Position numbers and translations under genes: made by a program. Positions 35,679-44,555 of a DNA stretch of 64,000 nucleotides are shown here, one piece after another. A model generated the notes under the pieces. The model saw only the letters and a list, made by a program, of their open reading frames with translations. It was not told the origin of the DNA and made no database searches. Each line of letters opens with the position of its first letter. Positions within the stretch are counted from its first letter, which is position 1. This DNA comes from Aliiruegeria lutimaris (GTDB lineage: Bacteria > Pseudomonadota > Alphaproteobacteria > Rhodobacterales > Rhodobacteraceae), in NCBI RefSeq assembly GCF_900099935.1, contig NZ_FNEK01000005.1:1-64000 (forward strand), in the 5' to 3' direction.

Positions 35679-36925
35679 TCCTCCTCCGTCTCGCCATCCG
35701 CTCTCTGTTCAGCCGGCGTTTCACCGTCGGGCTGACGGTCTTTGCCATCGCGCTCTCCGTGGCGCTGTTCCTCGGAGTAGAAAAGGTCCGAACAGGCGCG
35801 CGCACCAGCTTTGCCGACACGATCTCGGGCACGGACCTGATCGTGGGCGCGCGTACGGGCGGGGTGCAATTGCTGCTCTACTCGGTCTTTCGTATCGGCA
35901 ATGCGACCAACAATATCGGCTGGGACAGTTACCAGCAGATCGCCGCGCGCCCGGAGGTGGACTGGATCGTGCCGATCTCGCTGGGGGATTCGCATCGCGG
36001 CTTCCGGGTGATGGGCACCAGCGCGGAGTATTTCGCCCGCTACCGGTATCGCGGCGGCCGTTCGCTCGGGTTTGCCGAAGGCGCCGGGCTGGAGGACCTG
36101 TTCGATACCGTGATCGGCGCGGATGTCGCCCGGGATCTGGGCTACCGGATCGGCGATCCCATCGTGGTCTCTCACGGGTTGGCTTCCTTCACCGAGCATG
36201 ACGACAAGCCGTTTCGCGTCGCGGGCATCCTGCAGAAAACCGGCACCCCGGTAGATCGCACGGTCATCGTCAGCCTCGAAGCGATAAGCGCGATCCACCT
36301 TGATTGGAAAGACGGCTCGAAATCGGCCAATCCACTCTCCGCCGATGCGGTGCGGGCCTTGGATCTTGCGCCGGACAGCATCACCGCGGCGATGCTGGGC
36401 GTGAAATCGCGGATGCAGGTGTTCCGCTTGCAACGCGACATCAACGAGTTCGGGGCCGAGCCGCTGCTGGCGATTCTGCCCGGCGTCGCGCTGCAGGAGC
36501 TCTGGCAGATCGTCGGCGTGGCCGAATCCGCGCTGGTCGGTGTCTCCGCCATGGTAGTTACGACAGCACTTCTGGGCATGGCGGCGATGATCTTTGCCGG
36601 GCTGAACGAGCGGCGGCGGGAGATGGCGATCTTTCGTTCCGTTGGCGCGCGCCCGCGAGTGATCCTCGGTATGCTGATGCTGGAGGCTTTGCTCATCGCC
36701 CTAGCAGGGGCATTGCTCGGGCTGGTCCTGCTCTATCTGGGGCTGGTGGTTGCGCGCCCGTGGGTGGACGCGGCCTTCGGGCTCTACCTGCCGCTCACGG
36801 CGCCAGGCCGGTTCGAGGCAAGCTGGATCGGCGTGATCGTGCTGGCCGGCGGGCTGGTGGGGTTGTTCCCTGCCATTCGGGCCTATCGGATGTCGCTTGC
36901 CGATGGCATGACTGTTCGGAACTGA
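35675..36925 (+). CDS. FtsX-type ABC permease (zrg-like operon)
   Basis: 416 residues: an N-terminal membrane helix (RRFTVGLTVFAIALSVALFL), a MacB_PCD-type periplasmic domain of about 220 residues, then three C-terminal helices with the FtsX motif LNERRREMAIFRSVGARPRV-ILGMLMLEALLIALAGALLG. LolC/MacB-like architecture fits mechanotransmission, not a solute channel. Translationally coupled to the ATPase gene. Which substrate or lipoprotein it handles is unknown. Confidence 0.9.
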   Translation: MILLRLAIRSLFSRRFTVGLTVFAIALSVALFLGVEKVRTGARTSFADTISGTDLIVGARTGGVQLLLYSVFRIGNATNNIGWDSYQQIAARPEVDWIVPISLGDSHRGFRVMGTSAEYFARYRYRGGRSLGFAEGAGLEDLFDTVIGADVARDLGYRIGDPIVVSHGLASFTEHDDKPFRVAGILQKTGTPVDRTVIVSLEAISAIHLDWKDGSKSANPLSADAVRALDLAPDSITAAMLGVKSRMQVFRLQRDINEFGAEPLLAILPGVALQELWQIVGVAESALVGVSAMVVTTALLGMAAMIFAGLNERRREMAIFRSVGARPRVILGMLMLEALLIALAGALLGLVLLYLGLVVARPWVDAAFGLYLPLTAPGRFEASWIGVIVLAGGLVGLFPAIRAYRMSLADGMTVRN

Positions 36926-36954
36926 CCTGAACTGAACTGGACAAGGAAACGCGC

Positions 36955-38010
36955 GTGAAAAGGGGCATTGCAGCTCTCGTGGCACTGGCAATCGGGTATT
37001 CCAGCTCGGTCCATGCCTGCAGCTTCCATACATATTTGCCCGAGATGACGGTGATCGACCGGCTGATGATGACGGAAAACGTCGTCCTGGCGCGGCCAGC
37101 TGCCGGCGATCCCTTTCGATTCGAGGCCGTCGAGGCGCTGGAAGGCACCCTGGAGCAGGCCGATCTTCCGACGCTTGTCGACAGTTCCACACGGCGACGG
37201 CTCGCGGCCAATCCGGAGGATGCCGTTCTCTTTGCCCGCGACGGCGGTGGCTATGGGCCGTTCATGCGGCTGGCCTATGTAGACTCCGGGTATCGTGCGT
37301 TGCTGGAGGAGGTGATGGCCCGGAAGGAGGACTGGATCATGGGCGACGATCTGGCCCGCTACCAGTTCTTTGCCGACCGTCTGGAGAGCGAAGACCAGGC
37401 CATTCGCGGCCTCGCGCTGCGCGAACTCGATCGCGCGCCCTATGACATCTTTCAACAGTTGGACATGGCGCCCGCAGCGGCCCCGATCCTGCAGGAGCTC
37501 TGGCAGATAGACCAGATCCCGTTCGTTCCGATCCGGATCCTCCTGCTTGGCCGAAGCGGAGATGCGGCGGCGCAGGAGTCCGTGATCGCGGGGCTGGAAC
37601 GCGCGAAGAAAGACGGCGGCCGCTATCTCGGCCCGCTCGCCGTGGCGCTGATCGAGCTGGACGGGGCGGGAGGCGTGGACAGGCTTGTGGCGGACTACCT
37701 CTCCGGCCAGAACGATCCGGGCGCCACCGAGAGCGTGGTAGAGGCGCTGGCAATTCAAGCGGGTGCCGGAGATGAGGCGCTTCGTACCTATATCCTCGAA
37801 ACGCTGAGAGGGTTCGTGCATGCCTTCCCCCAGCACGCCGATGCGGTGGCCCGACAGTTCGTCCTTCGTTACGACTACGCAATGGCGGAGCCTCTGCGGG
37901 AGGTGATGACTGCCGGCAAGATCAAATCCGCCACGGATCTGATTCCCGTCGCCGCCTATGTGGCGACTTCCGGAGAATTTTCGGGCGCGTTCGGCGCCGT
38001 GAGTGAATGA
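36955..38010 (+). CDS. Secreted HEAT-like protein of the zrg-like operon
   Basis: 351 residues from GTG 36955 with AAGGAAA upstream. Signal peptide ends SSVHAC, so it may be a lipoprotein. A short N-terminal domain (CSFHTYLPEMTVIDRLMMTE) precedes helical segments that recur in HEAT-like fashion (RLESEDQAIRGLALRELDRA, RILLLGRSGDAAAQESVIAG, GPLAVALIELDGAGGVDRLV). No family I can name. The Cys-His pair at the mature N-terminus could bind metal. Its stop overlaps the DUF3299 start by four bases, so it belongs to the operon and probably acts with the DUF2796 protein or permease. Confidence 0.75.
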   Translation: MKRGIAALVALAIGYSSSVHACSFHTYLPEMTVIDRLMMTENVVLARPAAGDPFRFEAVEALEGTLEQADLPTLVDSSTRRRLAANPEDAVLFARDGGGYGPFMRLAYVDSGYRALLEEVMARKEDWIMGDDLARYQFFADRLESEDQAIRGLALRELDRAPYDIFQQLDMAPAAAPILQELWQIDQIPFVPIRILLLGRSGDAAAQESVIAGLERAKKDGGRYLGPLAVALIELDGAGGVDRLVADYLSGQNDPGATESVVEALAIQAGAGDEALRTYILETLRGFVHAFPQHADAVARQFVLRYDYAMAEPLREVMTAGKIKSATDLIPVAAYVATSGEFSGAFGAVSE

Positions 38011-38534
38011 GAGACAAGATGACGACAGTTCATACGCGGCGCAGCCTGTTGGGCGTCTCCCTCGCGGGATTGCTTGTTGCGGCTAGCCCGCTGCGGGCCG
38101 AAGACGTGATCGAGCTGGAATGGGATGACCTGATCCCGCACGAGGGCGGCGCGCTGGAGGCGGCCGCCGAGAGGATGGGCGTGATCTCGCATGACCAGAT
38201 CAGCTCCCTGCCCGAGGCATCCGACGATGCCCCCACCACCGACGCCTATGACGGCAAGCTGGTCAGAATTCCCGGGTTTGTCGTGCCGCTGGAATATCTC
38301 TCAACCGGCGTGACGACCTTCATCCTGGTTCCCTATGTCGGCGCCTGCATCCACGTGCCGCCGCCGCCCGCGAACCAGCTCATCCTGGTGACGAGCGAGA
38401 CGCCGCTGGAATTCTCGGGCCTGTTCGAGCCGGTCTGGGTGACGGGCGTGTTCGGCCGGGCGGCGCTCTCAACCGACCTGGCCGATATCGGCTATGCGAT
38501 CTCGGCAGATAAGGTCGAGCCCTACGAGGGCTAG
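38007..38534 (+). CDS. DUF3299 periplasmic protein, last gene of the zrg-like operon
   Basis: 175 residues. N-terminus TRRSLLGVSLAGLLVAASPL has a twin-arginine-like motif. The DUF3299 core is LVRIPGFVVPLEYLSTGVTT-FILVPYVGACIHVPPPPANQ, with one Cys and one His (ACIHVPPPP) as the candidate metal or catalytic pair. DUF3299 genes are repeatedly found with DUF2796/ABC genes in proteobacteria. The start may also be ATG 38019. Its stop overlaps the convergent ABC1/UbiB stop by four bases. Confidence 0.85.
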   Translation: MRDKMTTVHTRRSLLGVSLAGLLVAASPLRAEDVIELEWDDLIPHEGGALEAAAERMGVISHDQISSLPEASDDAPTTDAYDGKLVRIPGFVVPLEYLSTGVTTFILVPYVGACIHVPPPPANQLILVTSETPLEFSGLFEPVWVTGVFGRAALSTDLADIGYAISADKVEPYEG

Positions 38535-40219
38535 CGCCGCCCGCCGCCGCCGCGGCTGCGCCAGGTGGTGTAGATCAGCCAGAGCCCGCCTAAGATGGAA
38601 GCCGTGAAGCCCATCATCGCAAAGACCGACAGGCCGACGGGCAGTTTCGCGCCGGAAAAGCTCATCACCATGGAGGAGCCCATGATGAGCGCCGACGTGA
38701 CGATGGCCATGGTCAGCCGGGTGACGGAGCGGTCGATGCGGTCGAGATAGTGCTCCATCTGGACGATGTCGATGCCCAGGCGGATCTGGCCACGCTGTGC
38801 CATTTGCAGCAGCTTCTTGAGATCCTTGGGCAGGCCGGTCACGAGGTCCAGCCCCTCCGCCGCGCCCTCGCGGGCCTTGCGGGCCAGACGGTCTGGCGCG
38901 TAGCGGCGCAGCATCTGTCGGCGCAGGAAGGGACGGGCTGCCTCGACCATGTCAAACTCCGGGTCGAGTTGCCGGCCCATCCCGTCGAGCGAGGCAAAGG
39001 CCTTGGCCATCAGCGTCAGGTCCGAGGGCAGTGCGAGGTCATGGTCGCGCATGGCCGAAAACAGGTCCCGCGTCAGCGAGGCGATATCCAGCCGGTCGAG
39101 CGCGACCCCGTGCACCCGGTCGATAAAGGCATCGATCCGGCTTTCCAGTTGCAGGTTCTGCTTGGCGTCGGCATCGGCCCAGGTGAGCAGGATCTCTGTC
39201 ACCTTGTCGGCCCGCCGCTCGACCATGCCGTGCAGCAGGTCCACCATCTCGTCGCGGCGCTGGCGCGAGAGCTGCCCGACCATGCCGAAATCGATGAAGA
39301 CGATCTTGTTGCCGGGCAGGTAGAAGACATTGCCCGGATGCGGGTCGGCATGGAAGAACCGGTCCTCGAACATCATCTTCAGCACGGCATTGGCGCCGCG
39401 CAGGGCAATGACCTTCTTGTCGAAACCGGAGCTGTCCACGGCGTCGCGGTCGCTGCCGGGAACGCCATCGATGAACGCCTGCACGTTCATCATCTCGTTT
39501 GTCCACTCCCAGAAGACCTTGGGCGAGGAGATGTCGGGGTCGTCGGAGAAATTCGTGGCGATGGTCTCGGCGTTGCGGCCCTCGATGGCGAAATCCAGCT
39601 CGGAATGGATGGAATTCGCGAATTCCTTGATGATCGCCTCCGGGTGGAAGCGCGCAACGTCTTCAAAGCGGCGGGAAGCGAAGCGAGCGATGCGGGTGAG
39701 CAGGCGCAGGTCGGCCTCGATCACGCCACGAATTCCGGGGCGGCGGATCTTGACCACCACGTCCTCGCCGGTTTTCAGCTGTGCGCGGTGGGTCTGGGCA
39801 ATGGAACCGGCGGCCAGCGGCACGATGTCGATCCGCTCGAAAACCTCTTTCAGGGGGCGGCCCAGCTCTTCCTCGATCTCGACCACGAGCTTGTCGAAAC
39901 TCAAGGTCGGGACGTGGTCACGCAGCTTTTCCAGCTCGCGAATGTATTCCTGTGGAAAAAGGTCCACCCGCGTCGACAGGATCTGTCCCAGCTTGATGAA
40001 ACTCGGCCCCATCTCTTCCAGGGCCTTGCGCATTCGCACCGGGGCGGGTTCGTCCGCAACCTGTTCCTGCTTGCCCCGGTGCAGCAGCTCCCCGGCTTTC
40101 TCCAGGATCTGGTCGACCCCGGCATAGCGCAGCAGATCCCCGAATCCGTACCGGATGAGGATGGTCGAGAGTTCGGTCAGTCGTCGCAATTCGCTCGGGG
40201 AGCCGGGGGGGATGGGCAC
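38531..40219 (-). CDS. ABC1/UbiB-family protein kinase-like protein
   Basis: 562 residues from GTG 40219 (GGAG seven bases ahead); a longer frame to 40255 lacks a ribosome site. ABC1 hallmarks: KxGQ as PSFIKLGQILSTR, the A-rich loop PLAAGSIAQTHRA, the ExD motif, the HADPHPGNVFYLPG catalytic stretch and the metal-binding IDFGMVG. Two C-terminal membrane helices (about 495-545) end in a Gly/Arg-rich tail. The family supports ubiquinone biosynthesis through atypical ATP use. No ubi genes are adjacent, so whether this is the main UbiB or a paralogue is open. Confidence 0.9.
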   Translation of the reverse strand: MPIPPGSPSELRRLTELSTILIRYGFGDLLRYAGVDQILEKAGELLHRGKQEQVADEPAPVRMRKALEEMGPSFIKLGQILSTRVDLFPQEYIRELEKLRDHVPTLSFDKLVVEIEEELGRPLKEVFERIDIVPLAAGSIAQTHRAQLKTGEDVVVKIRRPGIRGVIEADLRLLTRIARFASRRFEDVARFHPEAIIKEFANSIHSELDFAIEGRNAETIATNFSDDPDISSPKVFWEWTNEMMNVQAFIDGVPGSDRDAVDSSGFDKKVIALRGANAVLKMMFEDRFFHADPHPGNVFYLPGNKIVFIDFGMVGQLSRQRRDEMVDLLHGMVERRADKVTEILLTWADADAKQNLQLESRIDAFIDRVHGVALDRLDIASLTRDLFSAMRDHDLALPSDLTLMAKAFASLDGMGRQLDPEFDMVEAARPFLRRQMLRRYAPDRLARKAREGAAEGLDLVTGLPKDLKKLLQMAQRGQIRLGIDIVQMEHYLDRIDRSVTRLTMAIVTSALIMGSSMVMSFSGAKLPVGLSVFAMMGFTASILGGLWLIYTTWRSRGGGGRR

Positions 40220-40342
40220 GCGAAGTCTCCAGCAATCCTGCGCGGCCGGTCGCAACCGGCCGCGGCTGTTGAAAACCTGTTAGAGCAGGCCAGCGCCATG
40301 GTCCATGCCAACCGGACCAATGGCGCCGAAAGGTCCCGCCTG

Positions 40343-41722
40343 TCAGCCGCGCACTCGAAGCCGCAGCAGCTTGCCGCGCCGCTCGGCGAGCATTTCCCAA
40401 CCCGGCGCGCCCTGTGCCACTTGCGCCTCAAGCTGGGCGGCGGTTTCGATATCGACCCCGTTGAGGTTCAGCACCAAATCCCCCGGCCGCAGGCCGAGTC
40501 GCGCCGAGTCGCCGTCGGCCCGCAGGATGATGACGCCGGTGGCGCTCATCGGCAGGTCCAGCTCGTCGATCAGGCGCGGTGTGACATCGGCGAGCACGAG
40601 GCCCGACAGCGCCGACCGGCCGCCAAGCCGCACCGGTTCGATGCGATCAACGCCCGGCGCTTCGGCCAGTGTCACCGAAACGGTCATGGTTTCGCCATCG
40701 CGGAAAAGCTCGATCTCGGAGTTGGTTCCGGCACCGAGCGTCACCATCCGGTAGTCCAGCTCATCGGGCGTATTCACCGACAGGCCGGCAATTGACAGGA
40801 TCACGTCTCCTGTCCGCAGCCCTGAGTTGGCAAAGGGGCTCTCCGGGTGGATCTCGCTCACCAGCACGCCGGTAGGCACGCCCTGCCCAAGCGCCGCGGC
40901 CAGGGCGCCATCGACCTGCTGCACGCTCATGCCGGACCATGGGCGGACGAAGTCCTCGTTTCCGGCCTGCGCCTGGGCGACGTATTGGGCGACCAGATTG
41001 GACGGAATGGCAAAACCAATCCCGTTCGAGCCGCCCGAGCGGGTGAGGATCGACGTGTTCAGCCCGACGAGCCGCCCGCTCATATCCACCAGTGCCCCGC
41101 CGGAATTGCCGGGATTGATCGGCGCGTCCGTTTGCAGGAAGTAGCCCGATCCCGTCCGCGTGGCCGCCCCGGTGCGGGCGGTGGCCGAGATGATGCCTGA
41201 GGAAACCGTCTGGCCGACGCCGAACGGGTTGCCGATGGCGAGCACGAGATCGCCCACCTCGGCGGCCTCGGAATCGGCCAGTTCCAGTGCGGGCAGGTCT
41301 TCGGCGTTATGCAGGCGGATCACCGCGATATCGGCCTCGCGGTCGCTCAGCAGCACCTCGCCGTCGAATTCCCGCCGGTCGGCGAGCACGACGCGAATAT
41401 CGGTTGCCTTCCGCACCACGTGGTAGTTGGAGACGACGATACCGCTCTCGTCGACGATCACGCCCGAGCCGAGCGAGTTCTGCACGCGCGGGCTCGACCG
41501 GCCGAAGCCCTCGAAGAACTGAGAAAAGAACGGGTCGTCGGCAAAAGGACTGGCGCTGCGTTCGCTGACCCAGCTGGCATAGATATTGACCACGGCCGGC
41601 GCGGTCGCGCGCACGACAGGGGCAAAGGAGAGCTGGATCTCGGCCTCGTTGGCAGGGGGGCGCTCTTGCGCGGCGGCCGGCACAGCGAGGCAGAGACAGA
41701 GTAACAGGGGGAGGACACGCAT
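40343..41722 (-). CDS. HtrA/DegP-like periplasmic serine protease
   Basis: 459 residues with signal peptide (MRVLPLLLCLCLAVPAAAQE). Trypsin-like catalytic triad: His101 (SNYHVVRK), Asp131 (READIAVI) and Ser207 in PGNSGGALVD. Two PDZ domains follow (about 265-345 and 365-455; GVLVSEIHPESPFANSGLRT and SGLVLADVTPRLI). Degrades or refolds envelope proteins under stress. Divergent from the pmbA-like gene, upstream of the ABC1 gene on the same strand (124-base gap). The triad is complete, so it should be active. Confidence 0.94.
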   Translation of the reverse strand: MRVLPLLLCLCLAVPAAAQERPPANEAEIQLSFAPVVRATAPAVVNIYASWVSERSASPFADDPFFSQFFEGFGRSSPRVQNSLGSGVIVDESGIVVSNYHVVRKATDIRVVLADRREFDGEVLLSDREADIAVIRLHNAEDLPALELADSEAAEVGDLVLAIGNPFGVGQTVSSGIISATARTGAATRTGSGYFLQTDAPINPGNSGGALVDMSGRLVGLNTSILTRSGGSNGIGFAIPSNLVAQYVAQAQAGNEDFVRPWSGMSVQQVDGALAAALGQGVPTGVLVSEIHPESPFANSGLRTGDVILSIAGLSVNTPDELDYRMVTLGAGTNSEIELFRDGETMTVSVTLAEAPGVDRIEPVRLGGRSALSGLVLADVTPRLIDELDLPMSATGVIILRADGDSARLGLRPGDLVLNLNGVDIETAAQLEAQVAQGAPGWEMLAERRGKLLRLRVRG

Positions 41723-41864
41723 TTATCAGGCTCCGTTGGGGATGGCTCCGGAATGCTGACGAGATATGTCTTCACTCGGGGGATCTTCAAGTCGGGGAGC
41801 GCTTGCGCCGGGCGACAATCCGCCCTAGCTCGGATGGGTGAGGCAAGCATACGAGGCACAGAAA

Positions 41865-43211
41865 ATGGACCAGCCGCTCGAATCCCTGACCCAGGCGCTT
41901 CTGGATGCGGCAGCGCGTGCCGGAGCCGATGCCGCGGACGCGATCGCCGTGGACGGCACCTCGCTCTCCATCGAAGTGCGCGGCGGTGCGCTGGAGACGG
42001 CGGAACGCTCGGAAGGGGTAGATGTCGGCCTGCGTGTGATGCTCGGGCAACGGCAGGCCTGCGTCTCGGCCTCCGATCTGTCGCCCGCGACTTTTGCGGA
42101 GATGGCCGAACGCGCGGTCGCCATGGCACGCGAAGCGCCGGAGGACCCCGGTGTAGCCCAAGCCACGCCGGAGCAATTTGCCCGGGATTTCGACGAAACC
42201 GCTTTGGAACTCGTTGATCCCTCCGCCGAGCCCGAACCCGCCGCGTTGGAACAGGCCGCGCGAGAGGCCGAGTCGGCGGCGCTCTCGGTCAAGGATATCT
42301 CGCGGGTCGACACTGTCGGGGCGGGCTATGGAAGGCGGCGCATGCATATCGCCACCTCCGCCGGTTTTGCCGGTGGATACGCGCGCAGCGAGTCGAGCCT
42401 TTACGCGGTGGCCATTACCGGCGAGGGCACCGGGATGGAGCGGGATTACTACGGCGATTCCCGCGTGTTCCGGGCCGATCTGGACTCGCCGGAGAAGGTC
42501 GGGCTGACCGCCGCGGAGCGAACAATTGCTCGCCGTGGCGCCCGAAAGCCGCCCACCGGAGCCTATCCCGTGCTCTATGACGAGCGGATTTCCTCTTCGC
42601 TGATCGCGCATCTGCTGAATGCGATCAACGGCAATGCCATCGTGCGCGGCGGCTCCTGGCTGCGCGGCGCGATGGGCGTGAGCGTGCTGCCCGGCAGGCT
42701 TTCCCTGGTGGAAGAACCGTTGCGACCGCGCACCGCCGCCGCGCGCCCCTTCGACGCCGAGGGCCTGCCGACGGCAAGCCGCGACATCGTCCGCGACGGC
42801 GTGCTGAAACGCTGGGTGCTGGACATCGCTACCGCCCGCAAGCTCGGGCTGGAAAGCACCGCCAATGCCGCGCGCGGCACCTCCGCTCCACCCTCTCCCT
42901 CGGTGACCAACCTGTCCCTGACCCAGGGCAGTGTGAGCCGCGAGGAGTTGCTGGCGCAGATGGGAACGGGCCTGCTGGTGACCTCGATGATCGGCGCCAC
43001 GATCAATCCGATGACCGGGGATTACTCGCGCGGTGCCTCCGGTTTCTGGGTAGAGAATGGCGAGATCACCTATCCGGTCAATGAATGCACCATTGCCGGG
43101 AACCTGCGCGAGATGTTGCGCAGCCTCGTGCCGGCCAATGACGCGCGGACGCATCTGAGCCGGGTTGTTCCATCCCTGCTGGTGGAAGGTTTGACACTTG
43201 CTGGACAGTGA
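41865..43211 (+). CDS. TldD/PmbA-family protease subunit
   Basis: 448 residues from ATG 41865 (ACGAGG upstream). PmbA-type pattern: EVRGGALETAERSEGVDVGL-RVMLGQRQACVSASD at the N-terminus, a long central beta domain, YPVLYDERISSSLIAHLLNA and the C-terminal NECTIAGNLREMLRSLVPAN. TldD carries the zinc-binding HExxxH; this subunit lacks it, as PmbA (TldE) does. The TldD/TldE pair processes peptides such as antitoxins and modified peptides. The next gene overlaps its end by 14 bases. Confidence 0.9.
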   Translation: MDQPLESLTQALLDAAARAGADAADAIAVDGTSLSIEVRGGALETAERSEGVDVGLRVMLGQRQACVSASDLSPATFAEMAERAVAMAREAPEDPGVAQATPEQFARDFDETALELVDPSAEPEPAALEQAAREAESAALSVKDISRVDTVGAGYGRRRMHIATSAGFAGGYARSESSLYAVAITGEGTGMERDYYGDSRVFRADLDSPEKVGLTAAERTIARRGARKPPTGAYPVLYDERISSSLIAHLLNAINGNAIVRGGSWLRGAMGVSVLPGRLSLVEEPLRPRTAAARPFDAEGLPTASRDIVRDGVLKRWVLDIATARKLGLESTANAARGTSAPPSPSVTNLSLTQGSVSREELLAQMGTGLLVTSMIGATINPMTGDYSRGASGFWVENGEITYPVNECTIAGNLREMLRSLVPANDARTHLSRVVPSLLVEGLTLAGQ

Positions 43212-43974
43212 TCTGAGCCTGCTCATTGAGGCCGCCAGGGCCGCTGGCGAGATTGGCCGCAAGCATTTCACCTCTGGCCATCGTGTCTGGGAGAAGGACG
43301 ACGGGCAAGGACCGGTGACCGAGGCAGATCTCGAAGTCGACGCGATGCTACGGGAGCGGCTGACGAGTGCAAGGCCCGGCTATGGCTGGATGTCGGAGGA
43401 GAGCGAGGACGATCCGGAGCGCCTCGGGCGCGCCCGCGTCTTCGTTGTCGATCCCATCGACGGCACACGCGCCTTTACCGAGGGAAGCAAGACCTGGGCG
43501 CATTCCCTGGCCGTGGTCGAGTGTGGGCGTCCAGTGGCGGCGGTCGTTTACCTGCCGATGCTGGGCAAGCTCTATTCCGCCGAGGATGGCAAGGGCGCGC
43601 GGTTCAACGACCATCCGATTGCCGCCAGTCCAAGGCAGGCCTTCGACGGTGCCGATATTCTCGCCGCGCACCCCACCTTCAATGCGCGACACTGGAAGGG
43701 GGGAGCTCCGACAGTCAAAAGACACTTCCGCTCCTCCCTCGCCTACCGCCTGTCGCTCGTGGGCGAGGGACGGTTCGACGGGATGCTGACCCTGCGCGAC
43801 AGCTGGGAATGGGACATCGCCGCGGGAGCCCTCATCGCGGCCGAATCCGGTGCCAGGGTGAGCGATCGTCACGGAGCCCAGATTCGTTTCAATACCGTCG
43901 AGAGATGCGCGCAGGGTATCGTTTGCGCGACGCCGGGCGTGCATGGCGAGATCCTGGCCCGTCTGGCGCACTGA
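43198..43974 (+). CDS. Inositol-monophosphatase-family protein (CysQ-like)
   Basis: 258 residues from TTG 43198; GGAAGG eight bases ahead supports this non-ATG start. Metal- and substrate-binding motifs: the acidic GPVTEADLEVD, MSEESEDDP, the VDPIDGTRAF signature and SWEWDIAAGALIAAESGARV at the C-terminus. The lithium-sensitive fold hydrolyses sugar or nucleotide phosphates; CysQ-type (PAP/PAPS) or histidinol-phosphatase activity cannot be told apart by eye. Overlaps the PmbA-like gene, and DUF4170-waaA-lpxK follows on the same strand. Confidence 0.9.
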   Translation: MLDSDLSLLIEAARAAGEIGRKHFTSGHRVWEKDDGQGPVTEADLEVDAMLRERLTSARPGYGWMSEESEDDPERLGRARVFVVDPIDGTRAFTEGSKTWAHSLAVVECGRPVAAVVYLPMLGKLYSAEDGKGARFNDHPIAASPRQAFDGADILAAHPTFNARHWKGGAPTVKRHFRSSLAYRLSLVGEGRFDGMLTLRDSWEWDIAAGALIAAESGARVSDRHGAQIRFNTVERCAQGIVCATPGVHGEILARLAH

Positions 43975-44032
43975 CCCAGTTTATTTCGAAATTTGGCGAT
44001 GGCCGTCATTGGGAGCGCTGCCCCCAAACCCC

Positions 44033-44096
44033 GGGGATATTTTAGGTCGGAAGTAATGTGACGTGCAGATCTTCTTCTGACACCAAATATCCCCGC
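44033..44096. repeat. Inverted repeat, 25-bp arms
   Basis: CGGGGATATTTTAGGTCGG (from 44033) and, on the opposite strand, CGGGGATATTTGGTGTCAG (ending 44096) match over about 25 bases with few differences, 14 bases apart. Motifs of the CGGGGATATTT..GAAG kind recur between genes in Rhodobacteraceae in my experience, so this could be a family of short intergenic elements. Confidence 0.7.
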
Positions 44097-44124
44097 CGGA
44101 GGCACGGTCCGCAGGATCGTTCAG

Positions 44125-44143
44125 GCGCGCGAAGCGCGCGCCC
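44125..44143. other. GC-rich hairpin
   Basis: Perfect 8-bp stem GGCGCGCG / CGCGCGCC with a three-base loop (AAG). No T-run follows, so it is not a standard terminator; it may pause or insulate transcription between the phosphatase and DUF4170 genes. Confidence 0.6.
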
Positions 44144-44304
44144 CCGAATGGAAGAATTTTCCGCAACATTGACATTCGGCCATTTTAATCGGCCTATGTG
44201 CGTGACGGCCTGCCCTGTCATCCACCGTTAGCGCCCCCTGCCTTGACGCGCCGCAGCATCCGGCTAGGGTGCAGCGAAAATGCACAAACGAACAGGGAAA
44301 TCCC

Positions 44305-44547
44305 ATGGCACAGCGCCTGCACCTCGTCTTCGGTGGCGAACTTGTAGATCCGTCCAAGAACCAGTTCAAGAATATCGACGACATCCACATCGTCGGCATG
44401 TTCCCCGATTACGCCTCGGCCCATGATGCGTGGAAAGAAAATGCGCAGAAAACCGTGGATAACGCTCACATGCGCTACTTCATCGCGCATCTGCACCGCC
44501 TGCGGGACGAAGAGACCGAAGCCTCTTCCACCGAGGAACTCGGCTGA
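44305..44547 (+). CDS. DUF4170 protein
   Basis: 80 residues from ATG 44305, with CAGGGAAA upstream. MAQRLHLVFGGELVDPSKNQ followed by the helical YFIAHLHRLRDE tail is the whole DUF4170 family. Function unknown; the gene repeatedly precedes waaA in alphaproteobacteria, as here (eight-base gap), suggesting a link with Kdo/lipid A biosynthesis. Confidence 0.85.
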   Translation: MAQRLHLVFGGELVDPSKNQFKNIDDIHIVGMFPDYASAHDAWKENAQKTVDNAHMRYFIAHLHRLRDEETEASSTEELG

Positions 44548-44555
44548 GGCCACCC

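Larger units (their letters stand above)
43975..44304. other. Intergenic region with inverted repeats
   Basis: 330 bases without an ORF. A 25-bp imperfect inverted repeat and a separate 8-bp GC-rich hairpin lie here (annotated below). The last 150 bases must contain the promoter of DUF4170-waaA-lpxK. Confidence 0.6.

Noticed and set aside
36920-36955. Short AACTG repeats between the permease and HEAT-like genes
   Set aside because: Only three imperfect units in about 20 bases; too short to treat as a repeat element.
38750-40795. 681-codon open frame on the plus strand
   Set aside because: It is antisense to the ABC1/UbiB gene and the end of the protease gene; long antisense frames are expected from GC-rich codon bias, and the translation matches no family.
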